Below, in pieces: positions 20,129 to 29,654 of a DNA stretch of 64,000 nucleotides. A model generated the notes under the pieces. That model worked only from the letters and a program-made list of their open reading frames with translations. It had not been told where the DNA came from and ran no database searches. The first letter of the stretch is position 1, and each line of letters starts with the position of its first letter. Position numbers and translations under genes: made by a program. The DNA comes from Shewanella mangrovi (GTDB taxonomy: Bacteria > Pseudomonadota > Gammaproteobacteria > Enterobacterales > Shewanellaceae), in NCBI RefSeq assembly GCF_000753795.1, contig NZ_JPEO01000018.1, forward strand, positions 19,776-83,775, written 5' to 3'.

Positions 20129-20275
20129 CTTACTGCTACCCTTTCAATTACCGACAGCCCCCAGCTGCCGGTAATTTTTGACGGATTCGATACTGACTAT
20201 TGGCATGCTGCCGCCTTCGCAGGTAAAATGGCGCGCTATTTTTCCTATGTGGTATGTGAGAGCGCGGCAAAACTG

Positions 20276-21700
20276 ATGAGTAAAAAACTCCATATTAAAA
20301 CCTGGGGCTGTCAGATGAATGAGTATGACTCAGCAAAGATGGCCGACCTGTTAAACGAATTTCAAGGCTACAGTCTGACAGACGAGGCGGAAGAAGCTGA
20401 CGTTCTGTTGCTGAACACTTGCTCGATTCGTGAAAAGGCGCAGGAGAAAGTGTTTCATCAGCTCGGGCGCTGGAAAAACCTCAAGGACAAAAATCCCGAT
20501 CTGATCATTGGCGTGGGTGGTTGTGTCGCTTCGCAAGAAGGGAAAGCCATTAAAGAACGTGCCCAATGCGTTGATATCGTATTTGGCCCACAAACCCTGC
20601 ACCGTTTGCCCGAGATGATCAATCAAGTGCAAAGCGGTGAAAAAGCTGTTATCGACGTGAGCTTCCCGGAAATCGAGAAGTTTGACCGTCTGCCTGAGCC
20701 GCGTGCTGAAGGCCCAACAGCATTTGTGTCTATCATGGAAGGCTGCAGTAAATACTGTTCATTCTGCGTAGTGCCATACACGCGCGGTGAAGAAGTCAGC
20801 CGTCCACTGGATGATGTGATTTTGGAAGTGGCGCAACTGGCAGAACAAGGTGTACGCGAAGTCAACCTGCTCGGCCAGAACGTGAACGCGTATCGCGGTG
20901 CTAAGCACGATGGCGAGATCTGTAGCTTTGCCGAATTGCTGCGTTTTATTGCGGCAATTGATGGTATCGACCGTCTGCGTTTTACCACCAGTCACCCGAT
21001 TGAATTCACTCAAGACATCATTGATGTCTATGAAGATACGCCGGAGTTGGTGAGCTTCCTGCACTTGCCAGTGCAATCTGGCTCAGACCGCATTCTGACG
21101 CAGATGAAGCGTAACCATATGGCGATTGAATACAAATCGATTATTCGTCGTCTGCGTAAAGCACGCCCTGAGATTCAAATCAGCTCGGACTTCATTGTGG
21201 GTTTCCCTGGTGAAACAGCGCAAGACTTTGAAGACACCATGAAGCTGATTGAAGAGATCAACTTCGACCATAGCTTCAGCTTTATCTACAGCGCACGCCC
21301 TGGCACGCCAGCGGCTGACTTACCAGATGATGTGGATTTGGAAGAGAAAAAGCAGCGTTTGGCACGTCTGCAAGACACCATTACTCACCAAGCAATGCGT
21401 TACAGCCGCCAAATGCTCGGCACAGTACAACGCATTTTGGTTGAAGGCCCATCGGTGAAAAACCCAATGGAGCTGCGCGGCCGTACTGAAAACAACCGCG
21501 TGGTGAACTTTGAAGGCCAACCACACCATATTGGCAAGTTTGTCGATGTGGAGATTATGGACGTGTACACCAACTCATTGCGCGGCAAATTTGTGCGTGG
21601 TGAAGATGAGATGGATCTGCGTAAAAATCTACGGCCAGTCGATATCGTTGCCAAGCATCAAAAAGAAGATACGCTGGGTGTAGGCACCTACACGCCATAA
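20276..21700 (+). CDS. miaB: tRNA-2-methylthio-N6-dimethylallyladenosine synthase
   Basis: Radical-SAM methylthiotransferase acting on i6A37 of tRNAs that read UNN codons. The N-terminal MTTase cluster cysteines are at C12, C49 and C83. The radical-SAM triad is C157, C161 and C164 in [24 protein letters not shown] domain ends the protein. ATG 20276 gives 474 residues, the family length. It heads the miaB-ybeZ-ybeY-corC-lnt series as in E. coli. Confidence 0.97.
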   Translation: MSKKLHIKTWGCQMNEYDSAKMADLLNEFQGYSLTDEAEEADVLLLNTCSIREKAQEKVFHQLGRWKNLKDKNPDLIIGVGGCVASQEGKAIKERAQCVDIVFGPQTLHRLPEMINQVQSGEKAVIDVSFPEIEKFDRLPEPRAEGPTAFVSIMEGCSKYCSFCVVPYTRGEEVSRPLDDVILEVAQLAEQGVREVNLLGQNVNAYRGAKHDGEICSFAELLRFIAAIDGIDRLRFTTSHPIEFTQDIIDVYEDTPELVSFLHLPVQSGSDRILTQMKRNHMAIEYKSIIRRLRKARPEIQISSDFIVGFPGETAQDFEDTMKLIEEINFDHSFSFIYSARPGTPAADLPDDVDLEEKKQRLARLQDTITHQAMRYSRQMLGTVQRILVEGPSVKNPMELRGRTENNRVVNFEGQPHHIGKFVDVEIMDVYTNSLRGKFVRGEDEMDLRKNLRPVDIVAKHQKEDTLGVGTYTP

Positions 21701-21823
21701 GCAACTCAATAAAAGGCGGCGCAAGTCGCCTTTCAACTTTTTGCGACACACTTTTTCATTAGCAATTCGCGCCGTAGGCTCGTAAACTGATTTTTTACCT
21801 TGTAGTAATTTTCGGAGTTATTT

Positions 21824-22882
21824 TTGTCCAACAAACTGACTGCAATGGACCTCTATTTGGAACCGGCAGACACTCGCCGCCTGGCATCTCTCTGTGGTCC
21901 TTTTGATGACAACATCAAACAACTCGAACGCCGTATCGGCGTCGAAATCAGCTATCGCAACAATCACTTCCGCATCGTAGGGCAAGCGCAGGGCTGCTTA
22001 ACGGCCAGCAATCTGCTGAAAACCCTCTATGTTGAGACTGCGCCAGTCAAAGGCAGCACACCCGATCTTGAACCCGAGCAAGTGCATATTGCCATTCAAG
22101 AAGCGGTATCTATTGAAGCGGACGATGAAAGCGATCAGCCCAAAGAACACTTTATTAAAACCCGTAAAGGGGTGATTAAGCCGCGCAATCCTAACCAAAC
22201 GCTGTATGTGGCCAATATTGTCCGTCACGACATTACCTTCGGTATTGGCCCGGCCGGTACCGGTAAAACCTATCTGGCGGTTGCCGCCGCAGTCGATGCG
22301 CTGGAACGTCAGGAAGTGCGCCGTATTCTGTTGACCCGCCCTGCGGTTGAAGCGGGTGAAAAGCTCGGCTTTTTGCCGGGTGACTTGAGCCAGAAAGTCG
22401 ACCCGTATCTACGCCCGCTGTATGACGCGCTGTTTGAAATGCTCGGTTTTGAGAAGGTTGAACGCCTAATCGAAAAAAGCGTGATTGAGATTGCGCCGCT
22501 GGCGTACATGCGCGGCCGGACGCTCAATGATGCCTTTATTATTTTGGATGAAAGCCAAAACACGACGGTGGAACAGATGAAGATGTTCCTCACCCGTATC
22601 GGTTTTAATTCCAAAGCAGTGATCACCGGTGACATCACCCAGATCGACTTGCCCAAACACGTAAAATCGGGGCTGCGTCATAGCATTGAAGTGCTGGCCG
22701 ATGTCGACGAAATTAGCTTTAACTTCTTCCAATCCAAGGATGTCGTGCGCCATCCGGTAGTGGCAAGAATTGTCGAAGCCTACGAAAAACACGATCAACT
22801 TGAACAAGCCGCAAAAGCTGCCCGCGAAAGAGCACGTGAACAGCAGCAATCGGCAATGGAAACCAGCCACCATGAGTCTTGA
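21824..22882 (+). CDS. ybeZ: PhoH-like ATPase YbeZ (PhoL)
   Basis: Cytosolic PhoH-family NTPase. The Walker A GPAGTGKT is at 142-149 and the Walker B-like FIILDESQN follows. The neighbour ybeY encodes an endoribonuclease with which PhoH-like proteins are linked in rRNA processing. TTG 21824 is used because GGAG sits seven bases upstream; ATG 21845 is the alternative. The stop overlaps the ybeY start region by 11 bases. Length 352. Confidence 0.94.
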   Translation: MSNKLTAMDLYLEPADTRRLASLCGPFDDNIKQLERRIGVEISYRNNHFRIVGQAQGCLTASNLLKTLYVETAPVKGSTPDLEPEQVHIAIQEAVSIEADDESDQPKEHFIKTRKGVIKPRNPNQTLYVANIVRHDITFGIGPAGTGKTYLAVAAAVDALERQEVRRILLTRPAVEAGEKLGFLPGDLSQKVDPYLRPLYDALFEMLGFEKVERLIEKSVIEIAPLAYMRGRTLNDAFIILDESQNTTVEQMKMFLTRIGFNSKAVITGDITQIDLPKHVKSGLRHSIEVLADVDEISFNFFQSKDVVRHPVVARIVEAYEKHDQLEQAAKAARERAREQQQSAMETSHHES

Positions 22883-23333
22883 GCTCGATTTAGATTTACA
22901 AATTGCCACTGAGGCCGATAACCTACCGCAACAAGCTGATTTCGAGCGCTGGGCCACACTCGCCATTGGCAACGCTATGCCGGTCGCTGAGATGACCATC
23001 CGTTTAGTTGATGAAGCGGAAAGCCAACAGCTCAACCATGAATATCGCGGCAAAGATAAGCCGACCAATGTGCTGTCGTTTCCGTTTGAAGCACCTCCCG
23101 GTATCGAGCTACCGCTGCTTGGCGACTTAGTAATTTGTGTCCCGGTGGTTGAGCGTGAAGCCGCCGAACAGAACAAACCGTTGCAAGCACACTGGGCACA
23201 TATGGTTGTGCATGGTTGCCTGCATCTGCTAGGTTATGATCATATTGAAGATGACGAGGCTGAAGAAATGGAGTCAATTGAGACCCAACTTATTGAAAGC
23301 CTCGGTTTTACAGACCCCTACAAGGAGCAATAG
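22872..23333 (+). CDS. ybeY: rRNA maturation endoribonuclease YbeY
   Basis: Zinc-dependent single-strand endoribonuclease involved in 16S rRNA 3'-end maturation and ribosome quality control. The metal motif H114-x3-H118-x5-H124 lies in [14 protein letters not shown] 22872 lies inside the end of ybeZ, giving 153 residues, a normal length. The frame is open further upstream inside ybeZ, but that extension is a shadow. Confidence 0.96.
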   Translation: MSLELDLDLQIATEADNLPQQADFERWATLAIGNAMPVAEMTIRLVDEAESQQLNHEYRGKDKPTNVLSFPFEAPPGIELPLLGDLVICVPVVEREAAEQNKPLQAHWAHMVVHGCLHLLGYDHIEDDEAEEMESIETQLIESLGFTDPYKEQ

Positions 23334-23362
23334 TTGTCTGCTAGTCAGACACAGGAACCACT

Positions 23363-24241
23363 ATGAGTGACGACATCCCCCCGAGTACGAGCGCCCAAAA
23401 GAAGGGTTGGTTTGATTTAGTTAGCCAGCTGTTTCAGGGCGAACCCCAGAATCGTGAAGAACTGGTTGGGGTCATCCAAGACGCTGAACAGCGCGACCTC
23501 ATTACCGAAGACACCAGCGAGATGATCAAAGGTGTTCTGGAAGTCTCGGATTTACGCGTACGGGATATCATGATCCCACGTTCGCAAATTGTAGCCATTC
23601 AATATACAGATGGTGTGGATGAAATCCTCAACACCGTCATCTCTTCTGCACATTCACGTTTTCCTGTCGTTAACGAAGACAAAGACCATATCGAAGGCAT
23701 TTTGCTGGCCAAAGATCTGATCCCTTATGGCTTCAACAACGGCGACGAACCTTTCTCGCTTGAGCAAGTGATCCGCCCAGCGGTAGTCGTGCCGGAGAGT
23801 AAGCGCGTTGATGTGTTGCTAAAAGAGTTTCGCTCGCAACGTTATCACATGGCGATTGTGGTCGATGAATACGGCGGTGTATCGGGTCTGGTGACCATTG
23901 AAGACATTCTCGAAGAGATTGTGGGCGATATCGAAGATGAATTCGATCATGACTCAGAAAATGAGCCTGATATTCGAAAAGTCGGTGGCCGCGTATTTAT
24001 GGTGAAGGCGCTTACCGCTATTGATGATTTTAACGATCACTTCGGCTGTAATTTCAGTGATGAAGAGTTCGACACCGTCGGTGGTTTGGTGAGTCACGCC
24101 TTTGGGCGCTTACCGGAACGCAACGAAAAAATCACCATTGGCGGCTATGAATTCAAAGTGATCATCGCCGATACTCGCCGTCTGATCCAATTACGGGTTA
24201 AACTTCCCGATCAGGAAGAATCAGAAAGTAGTAATGAATAG
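23363..24241 (+). CDS. corC: CorC/YbeX CBS-domain protein
   Basis: Soluble 292-residue protein with two CBS domains (about residues 60-190, including MIPRSQIVAIQ, SRFPVVNEDKDHIEGILLAKD and VDEYGGVSGLVTIEDILEEI) and a C-terminal CorC/HlyC domain (about 210-285). It is linked to Mg2+/Co2+ efflux and, through its neighbours, to ribosome maturation. It overlaps the lnt start by one base (TAGTG). Confidence 0.94.
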   Translation: MSDDIPPSTSAQKKGWFDLVSQLFQGEPQNREELVGVIQDAEQRDLITEDTSEMIKGVLEVSDLRVRDIMIPRSQIVAIQYTDGVDEILNTVISSAHSRFPVVNEDKDHIEGILLAKDLIPYGFNNGDEPFSLEQVIRPAVVVPESKRVDVLLKEFRSQRYHMAIVVDEYGGVSGLVTIEDILEEIVGDIEDEFDHDSENEPDIRKVGGRVFMVKALTAIDDFNDHFGCNFSDEEFDTVGGLVSHAFGRLPERNEKITIGGYEFKVIIADTRRLIQLRVKLPDQEESESSNE

Positions 24242-25779
24242 TGCCGTCCCACTCCTTTTCTCGCGCTAAAACCGCGCTATGTTACGCGCTGATGTTTATC
24301 ATCGGCGCGTTAACCGTCCTCTCCTTTGCTCCATACAATATTTGGCCCGTATTACCATTAGCCCTAGCCGCCGCCTTATGGTGTGGCGAGAAGCTGCCGC
24401 TGTCGACGACTAAGCTTTGGTGGTGGTTTGCGTTTGGTAGCTTCGCCACTGGCATCAGTTGGGTACATGTCAGCATGGTGCGTTACGGCGAGCTCCCAAT
24501 CGTGGTCGCGGTACTGCTGATGGCGTTATTGAGCGGCTATCTAGCGCTGTTCCCAGCGTTAGCAGGCTGGTGTTACAGCAAACTAAAAAGTCCCAAAGCC
24601 TCATTGTGGAATCTGTGTTTATTATTCCCAGCACTGTGGGTACTTGCGGAATGGGCACGAGGCTGGGTACTGACCGGTTTTCCTTGGTTGTGGCTCGGTT
24701 ATAGTCAAACCGAAGGGCCTCTACGTCCTTTAGCGGCCGACATCGGGACTCTGGGAATCAGTTTTATTGTGATAAGTGTGGCTGGTGCAGTGACGCTCAT
24801 TGCCTTAAAACGCTTTTTTACACTGCCGATTTGGCTGCTAATTTTAAGTGTTGGTCTATACGCCGCCCCACATTACAACCCGGTAAAACGCACCGGAAAA
24901 ACCGTGAATGTGGCCTTAGTGCAGGGCAATATTCCTCAAAGCATGAAGTGGCATCCCGAAGCCTTGTGGCCAACCTTGCTGAAATATATGGATCTGACCC
25001 GACCACATTTTGCAGACACAGACTTAGTCATCTGGCCAGAAGCCGCCGTCCCCGCACTAGAGCAAGACACTCAAGAGTTTTTGGACAATGCTAATCGTGC
25101 GGCGAATCTCAATAATACGGCGATTGTCAGCGGCGTTATCAGTTACGAACATGGCGATTTCTATAACTCGCTCATCGTGTTGGGGAATGCGCGCCAACAG
25201 CAGCAAAGCGCTGGCGACTATCAGCTCAACGATAATAACCGCTATCGCAAACATCATCTGTTGCCGATTGGGGAGTTTGTTCCCTTCCAATCGCTGCTAC
25301 GCCCGCTAGCGCCCTTTTTCAATCTGCCGATGTCATCGTTCAGCGAAGGCCAATATCATCAAGATAATCTGCACGCCGCAGGCTATACGCTTGCGCCAGC
25401 GATTTGCTATGAAATCGCCTTTCCTGAGCAGCTCAGGGAAAACGTCAATAACAACACCGACATGCTGTTAACTGTGTCAAACGACGCTTGGTTTGGAGAA
25501 TCTAACGGCCCGCTACAGCATATGCAGATAGCGCAGATGCGCGCGGTTGAATTAGGTCGTCCGCTGTTACGCGGCACCAACAATGGCGCCACCGCAGTGG
25601 TCGATGAACACGGCAATATCACCGATAAATTGCCGCAGTTTGAAGCGGGTGTACTGACGAGCAAAGTGGCGTTGGTAAAAGGTATGACGCTATTTAATCG
25701 TTTCGGCCAATGGCCGATATTGCTGCTTACAACTTTGCTGTTGTTATTGGCGCTGGTTCGTAAAAAGATGAAAATTTAA
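24241..25779 (+). CDS. lnt: Apolipoprotein N-acyltransferase
   Basis: Inner-membrane enzyme that adds the third acyl chain to lipoproteins. Roughly the first 210 residues form six or more membrane helices. The nitrilase-like periplasmic domain follows with catalytic E267 (IWPEAAVPAL), K337 (RYRKHHLLPIGEF) and C389 (PAICYEIAF). A last helix closes the C terminus. GTG 24241 overlaps the corC stop by one base. Length 512. Confidence 0.96.
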   Translation: MPSHSFSRAKTALCYALMFIIGALTVLSFAPYNIWPVLPLALAAALWCGEKLPLSTTKLWWWFAFGSFATGISWVHVSMVRYGELPIVVAVLLMALLSGYLALFPALAGWCYSKLKSPKASLWNLCLLFPALWVLAEWARGWVLTGFPWLWLGYSQTEGPLRPLAADIGTLGISFIVISVAGAVTLIALKRFFTLPIWLLILSVGLYAAPHYNPVKRTGKTVNVALVQGNIPQSMKWHPEALWPTLLKYMDLTRPHFADTDLVIWPEAAVPALEQDTQEFLDNANRAANLNNTAIVSGVISYEHGDFYNSLIVLGNARQQQQSAGDYQLNDNNRYRKHHLLPIGEFVPFQSLLRPLAPFFNLPMSSFSEGQYHQDNLHAAGYTLAPAICYEIAFPEQLRENVNNNTDMLLTVSNDAWFGESNGPLQHMQIAQMRAVELGRPLLRGTNNGATAVVDEHGNITDKLPQFEAGVLTSKVALVKGMTLFNRFGQWPILLLTTLLLLLALVRKKMKI

Positions 25780-25865
25780 CCCTATAAAAATCAGTAAATT
25801 AAATAAAACCTTTCACTAATATACTGACTCGTAAGCAATTCTTAAGCTTGGATTCCTAGCTTTAA

Positions 25866-25881
25866 TGTGAGATGTATCACA
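25866..25881 (+). promoter_or_regulatory. Canonical CRP-binding site in front of the hemolysin/AMP-ligase cluster
   Basis: TGTGA-GATGTA-TCACA is an exact match to both half-sites of the CRP consensus (TGTGA-N6-TCACA). It ends only 13 bases before the ATG at 25895, with the Shine-Dalgarno GGAG between. This position is downstream of any normal promoter, so it fits repression or road-blocking better than activation, unless transcription starts very close to the ATG. Confidence 0.75.
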
Positions 25882-25894
25882 ACGGAGTTGCTTT

Positions 25895-26635
25895 ATGAGT
25901 CAGCGTTCAAGTAACTGCTATCCGTCAATATCGACTTCGTTCAGCCGTAACGAAGAGGTTGCCGAAAACGTATTATTTCACCTCAGCTTTCCGCAGCAGT
26001 CGCAGCGCAGCGCGGTTGAACAGTTTATTACCCAGCAATTCCAGTTGGTGCACCAAGCCAATATTCAAAGTTTTATGCCATTGCTGTTGTCTTTGCTATC
26101 GCCTCAGCACCGAATAATGGCAGCGTTTGGACTTCGTCCCGGTTCAGCCACGCCGCTATTTCTCGAACAGTATCTGCCGCAGCCAATTGAGCAGTTAGTG
26201 GCAACCCATTTTAAACAACCCGTAGACAGACTCCGTTTAGTCGAAGTCGGCAATTTGGCGGTTAATCATAAGGCTTATGGCCCGAGTTTAATGGTGGCAT
26301 TGGCGACACTATTACATAGCTGCCAGTTTGAATGGATGGTGTTTACCGCCACCAGTCAAGTACAACGACTGATGAGATTGCTGGGATTTGATCCAATTGC
26401 AATCTGCAGCGCCGATCCCAATCTACTCGCCGAGCACAGTGATGACTGGGGTAACTATTATCTCAATCAACCACAGGTCATGGTGGGCAGTATCGGCAAT
26501 GCCATTGAGGTCATTAACAACAGCGCACGCTTGCGCCGCTTACAGCAACCTTTGTTAGCGGATATTGCCAAAATCGTCCGTCGCGTCTCACCGCATTTGG
26601 CCTTGTCGTATCGAGGTGATCATGACGCTGTTTGA
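25895..26635 (+). CDS. Thermostable-hemolysin family protein (GNAT-like)
   Basis: A 246-residue soluble protein of the family named after Vibrio thermostable delta-hemolysin. It shows EVGNLAV (117-123), WMVFTATSQVQRLMRLLGF (about 147-165), and no signal peptide or membrane helix. The combination of a hydrophobic strand, FTAT and an x-LLGF end resembles GNAT or acyl-homoserine-lactone synthase folds, so an acyltransferase role is plausible (inference). It is first of a five-gene run, overlaps the AMP-ligase start by 14 bases and has a CRP site just upstream. Confidence 0.82.
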   Translation: MSQRSSNCYPSISTSFSRNEEVAENVLFHLSFPQQSQRSAVEQFITQQFQLVHQANIQSFMPLLLSLLSPQHRIMAAFGLRPGSATPLFLEQYLPQPIEQLVATHFKQPVDRLRLVEVGNLAVNHKAYGPSLMVALATLLHSCQFEWMVFTATSQVQRLMRLLGFDPIAICSADPNLLAEHSDDWGNYYLNQPQVMVGSIGNAIEVINNSARLRRLQQPLLADIAKIVRRVSPHLALSYRGDHDAV

Positions 26636-28103
26636 ACGATTACACGATGTTGCGAACCAGTATAAAGACCAAATCGCGTTAAGCGATGGGCAACAACAAC
26701 TCAGCTATGCCGCGTTATTCGATAAAATACAGCGACTTGCTAACGCCCTAGTTGCTCTGCAGGTGAAGAGTATCGCACTGTTTGGCGGAAACAGTATTGA
26801 TTGGGTGCTGGTCGACCTCGCCTGCCAGCAGTGCAACATTACCCTGCTGCCGCTCCCAGCATTTTTCAGCCAAGGTCAGATTAATGCCTGCATCAAGCAA
26901 GCGGGTTGTGAATTATTGCTGACTGAAGATCCGCATTTAGTCCAGCAGCTTGATGCGTCATTATTACAAAGTGACGCCAATGTACGCCTCGCAGATTGCC
27001 GCTTTTTTGCCTTTGCGTTACGGGCAAGTTTAGTGCAACTGCCGCTAGGGACTGACAAAATCACCTTTACCTCAGGCTCAACCGGACAGCCCAAAGGGGT
27101 ATGTCTGACCAATGAACATCAATGGCAAGTCGCCGCTTCACTGGCGCAAGTGATCGCCATTGAAGCACCTCGGCATCTTGCCCTGCTGCCACTCAGTACC
27201 CTGCTGGAGAATATTGCAGGAATCTATAGCCCGCTATTGTGCGGAGGGACGGTTGTCATTCCGACTGAACAGCAGCGAGGCATGCAAGGTAGCTCAAAAC
27301 TGGATGCAACAGCCTTGTTGCAGTTCATCAGTCAGCAGCAACCCAATAGTTTGATTTTGATCCCGCAGTTATTACGCCTGCTGGTAGGCGCCTGTCTGCA
27401 TGGCTGGCAACCACCCGCGAGCTTGCGGTTCGTCGCTGTGGGCGGCGGCAAGGTGGACAAAAAACTGCTGCAAACGGCACATTCACTGGGATTGCCGGTA
27501 TTCGAGGGCTACGGTCTCTCCGAATGCGGCTCCGTAGTAGCGCTCAATACGCCACATCAGCAACAGCCGGGCGCCGCCGGGCGCATACTCCCTCACTGCC
27601 AAGTAGAGATAGTTGAGGGAGAAGTCGTAGTCAGTGGCGCATGCCACTTGGGGTACGCTGGAGAGCCTCAGAGCTGGTACCCAAACAAAATTTTCACCGG
27701 CGATCTTGGCACGCTCAACCAAGGCTGGCTCACCATTAATGGTCGCCGCAAGCACCTGCTTATCTCCTCATTTGGCAGAAATATCAGTCCAGAGTGGGTG
27801 GAATCAGCACTGCTGGCAGAGCCGGTCCTCAATCAATGTATGGTCATCGGCGATGCTGAACCTTATCTCGCCGCAATTGTAACCACCAGTGCGCAAGTCG
27901 ACGAACCACAACTGGCCAATCTGATGGCGCGGGTGAATCGCCAACTCCCTGACTACGCTCAGGTGTGGCGTTGGCTCAGGCTCAGCGACGCGCAACTCTT
28001 ACCATTTACCACGGCCAATGGTCGCTTAAAACGTGATGCCATTATGGCGGCGTTTGCCGACGAGATTGCCACGCTTTTTCACGCTGAATCCGCATTCAGT
28101 TAA
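26622..28103 (+). CDS. AMP-forming acyl ligase (ANL superfamily)
   Basis: Activates a carboxylic acid as acyl-AMP. The ATP loop TSGSTGQPKG is at 150-159. EGYGLSECG, TGDLG and NGRRKHLLISSFGRNISPEWVE follow in order, and the adenylation Lys is about K470 in TTANGRLKRD. It most resembles long-chain acyl-CoA synthetases but is shorter (493 residues). ATG 26622 has GAGG upstream and sits inside the end of the hemolysin-family gene. The substrate is unknown; a fatty acid is the best guess, as is use by the oxidase or GNAT-like neighbour. Confidence 0.88.
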   Translation: MTLFERLHDVANQYKDQIALSDGQQQLSYAALFDKIQRLANALVALQVKSIALFGGNSIDWVLVDLACQQCNITLLPLPAFFSQGQINACIKQAGCELLLTEDPHLVQQLDASLLQSDANVRLADCRFFAFALRASLVQLPLGTDKITFTSGSTGQPKGVCLTNEHQWQVAASLAQVIAIEAPRHLALLPLSTLLENIAGIYSPLLCGGTVVIPTEQQRGMQGSSKLDATALLQFISQQQPNSLILIPQLLRLLVGACLHGWQPPASLRFVAVGGGKVDKKLLQTAHSLGLPVFEGYGLSECGSVVALNTPHQQQPGAAGRILPHCQVEIVEGEVVVSGACHLGYAGEPQSWYPNKIFTGDLGTLNQGWLTINGRRKHLLISSFGRNISPEWVESALLAEPVLNQCMVIGDAEPYLAAIVTTSAQVDEPQLANLMARVNRQLPDYAQVWRWLRLSDAQLLPFTTANGRLKRDAIMAAFADEIATLFHAESAFS

Positions 28104-28117
28104 TTACCGAGGTGCCT

Positions 28118-28816
28118 ATGACCTTTTATCAACAGCTGCAACAAGCCACCGCCGATGCACGCAACTACCTGCTAAGCGCCCCTATTATTCAGCGTTGTTT
28201 GAGCGCCGATATTAGTCTCAATGAATACGTAGCCTTCCTGCAACAGGCATATCATCACGTCAAACACACTTCGCCATTGCTAATGGCCACAGGCGCACGT
28301 CTGCCTGAAAGCAAAGAATGGCTGCGGGCTGCCATCGCAGAGTATATCGAGGAGGAACAAGGCCATCAGGAGTGGATCCTAAATGACATCGCTGCCTGTG
28401 GTTTTGACAAAGAAAAAGCGCGCCGCAGCACACCTAACTTTAGTACCGAGATGATGGTGGCATACGCCTATGACATGGTGAACCGCATCAGTCCGCTAGG
28501 ATTTTTCGGCATGGTGAATGTATTGGAAGGCACCAGTATCAACATTGCCACCCTTGCGGCGGGTCGTATCCAAGCAACGCTTGGCCTACCGAATAAGGCC
28601 TTCAGTTACCTGACTTCACATGGTGAGCTGGATAAGCAACATATTCAATTTTTTGAAGGTTTAATGAACCAAATTAACGACGAGCAAGAGCAGCAATTGA
28701 TTATCCATGCCGCCAATAATTTTTATCGCTTGTATGGCAATCTGTTCCGCGAACTCGATGCAACACAGGCACACCTATTAACACGTGATGACCATTCACT
28801 GGCCCATGCAGTTTGA
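28118..28816 (+). CDS. Heme-oxygenase-like di-iron oxidase (HDO; UndA-like)
   Basis: A 232-residue all-helical protein of the TenA/heme-oxygenase-like fold. The metal-ligand pattern of HDO enzymes is visible: E80-x2-H83 (EEEQGH), E137 (NVLEGTS) and H168-x3-D172-x2-H175 (SHGELDKQH). This matches the spacing of the fatty-acid decarboxylase UndA as I recall it. It is therefore expected to use O2 and two irons rather than heme or thiamine. ATG 28118 follows GAGG; GTG 28112 is the alternative. It sits between the AMP ligase and the SDR with gaps under 15 bases. The product is unknown. Confidence 0.85.
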   Translation: MTFYQQLQQATADARNYLLSAPIIQRCLSADISLNEYVAFLQQAYHHVKHTSPLLMATGARLPESKEWLRAAIAEYIEEEQGHQEWILNDIAACGFDKEKARRSTPNFSTEMMVAYAYDMVNRISPLGFFGMVNVLEGTSINIATLAAGRIQATLGLPNKAFSYLTSHGELDKQHIQFFEGLMNQINDEQEQQLIIHAANNFYRLYGNLFRELDATQAHLLTRDDHSLAHAV

Positions 28817-28823
28817 GGTAGAG

Positions 28824-29654
28824 ATGACGTTAACTCAGCAACGCTTTGTGATCACAGGTGCAAGTGGTGGCATTGGCGCCGCCATTGCAAAAGCGCTGGC
28901 AGCAGCAGGGGCAACACTACTGCTATGTGGTCGTAACCAACGTAAGCTCACCAAATTAGCCAGCGAACTGGACGGTGATCCTCAACTGTTTATTGGCGAT
29001 CTTAACGATAGCGCCAGTCTGACGCTGCTAAGCCTCGCCGCAGCAGAGTTTAACGCCAACGGCGTGATTAACTGTTTGGGTGTCAATCAGTTACAAACTT
29101 TGGCGCAGACGAGTGACACCGATGTATTACACACTATCAATACCAATCTGCTGACGCCGATCAATATCTGCCGGACTCTGCTGCCGCAGTTGCTCAGTCA
29201 GCCAAGTGCCAACATTATCAACGTAGGCTCGATTCTCGGCAGCATCGGCTATCCTGGCTCAACCCTTTACTGCGCCAGTAAATTTGGCTTACGCGGTTTT
29301 ACCGAGTCACTGCGACGCGAGTTAGCCGACAGCCAAGTTAAGGTGCTCTACTTTGCGCCGCGCGCTACTGACACTGAGATTAACAGCGAGGAGATGCAGC
29401 AACTCAATCAGCAGTTGGGAAACAACACAGATACCCCGCAATGGGTGGCGCAGCAGTTATGCCAGCGCTTGGCCAACGCGCCACAAGGCGCGGCTTATCT
29501 GGGCTGGCCAGAAAAACTTTTTGTACGAATTAATGCACTGTTCCCCGCGCTGGTAGATGGTGCCAGCCTTAAACAACTCCCGATTATTAAACGTTTTTGT
29601 CATGTCGAGACAACTACAACACCCCATGCAGGAGAGCAACATGAAGCTTCTTAA
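28824..29654 (+). CDS. SDR-family oxidoreductase
   Basis: NAD(P)-dependent short-chain dehydrogenase of 276 residues: cofactor motif TGASGGIG at 11-18 and catalytic S136, Y149 and K153 (GSTLYCASK). The C-terminal tail of about 40 residues is hydrophobic and basic, which could associate with membrane. ATG 28824 has GAGGTAGAG upstream. It overlaps the following TPR gene by 14 bases. The likely role is a ketone or aldehyde reduction in the same pathway as the ligase and oxidase (inference). Confidence 0.88.
   Translation: MTLTQQRFVITGASGGIGAAIAKALAAAGATLLLCGRNQRKLTKLASELDGDPQLFIGDLNDSASLTLLSLAAAEFNANGVINCLGVNQLQTLAQTSDTDVLHTINTNLLTPINICRTLLPQLLSQPSANIINVGSILGSIGYPGSTLYCASKFGLRGFTESLRRELADSQVKVLYFAPRATDTEINSEEMQQLNQQLGNNTDTPQWVAQQLCQRLANAPQGAAYLGWPEKLFVRINALFPALVDGASLKQLPIIKRFCHVETTTTPHAGEQHEAS

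Noticed and set aside
22466..23176. 236-residue frame antisense to ybeZ and ybeY
   Set aside because: Opposite strand of two certain genes and low-complexity in translation; a shadow.
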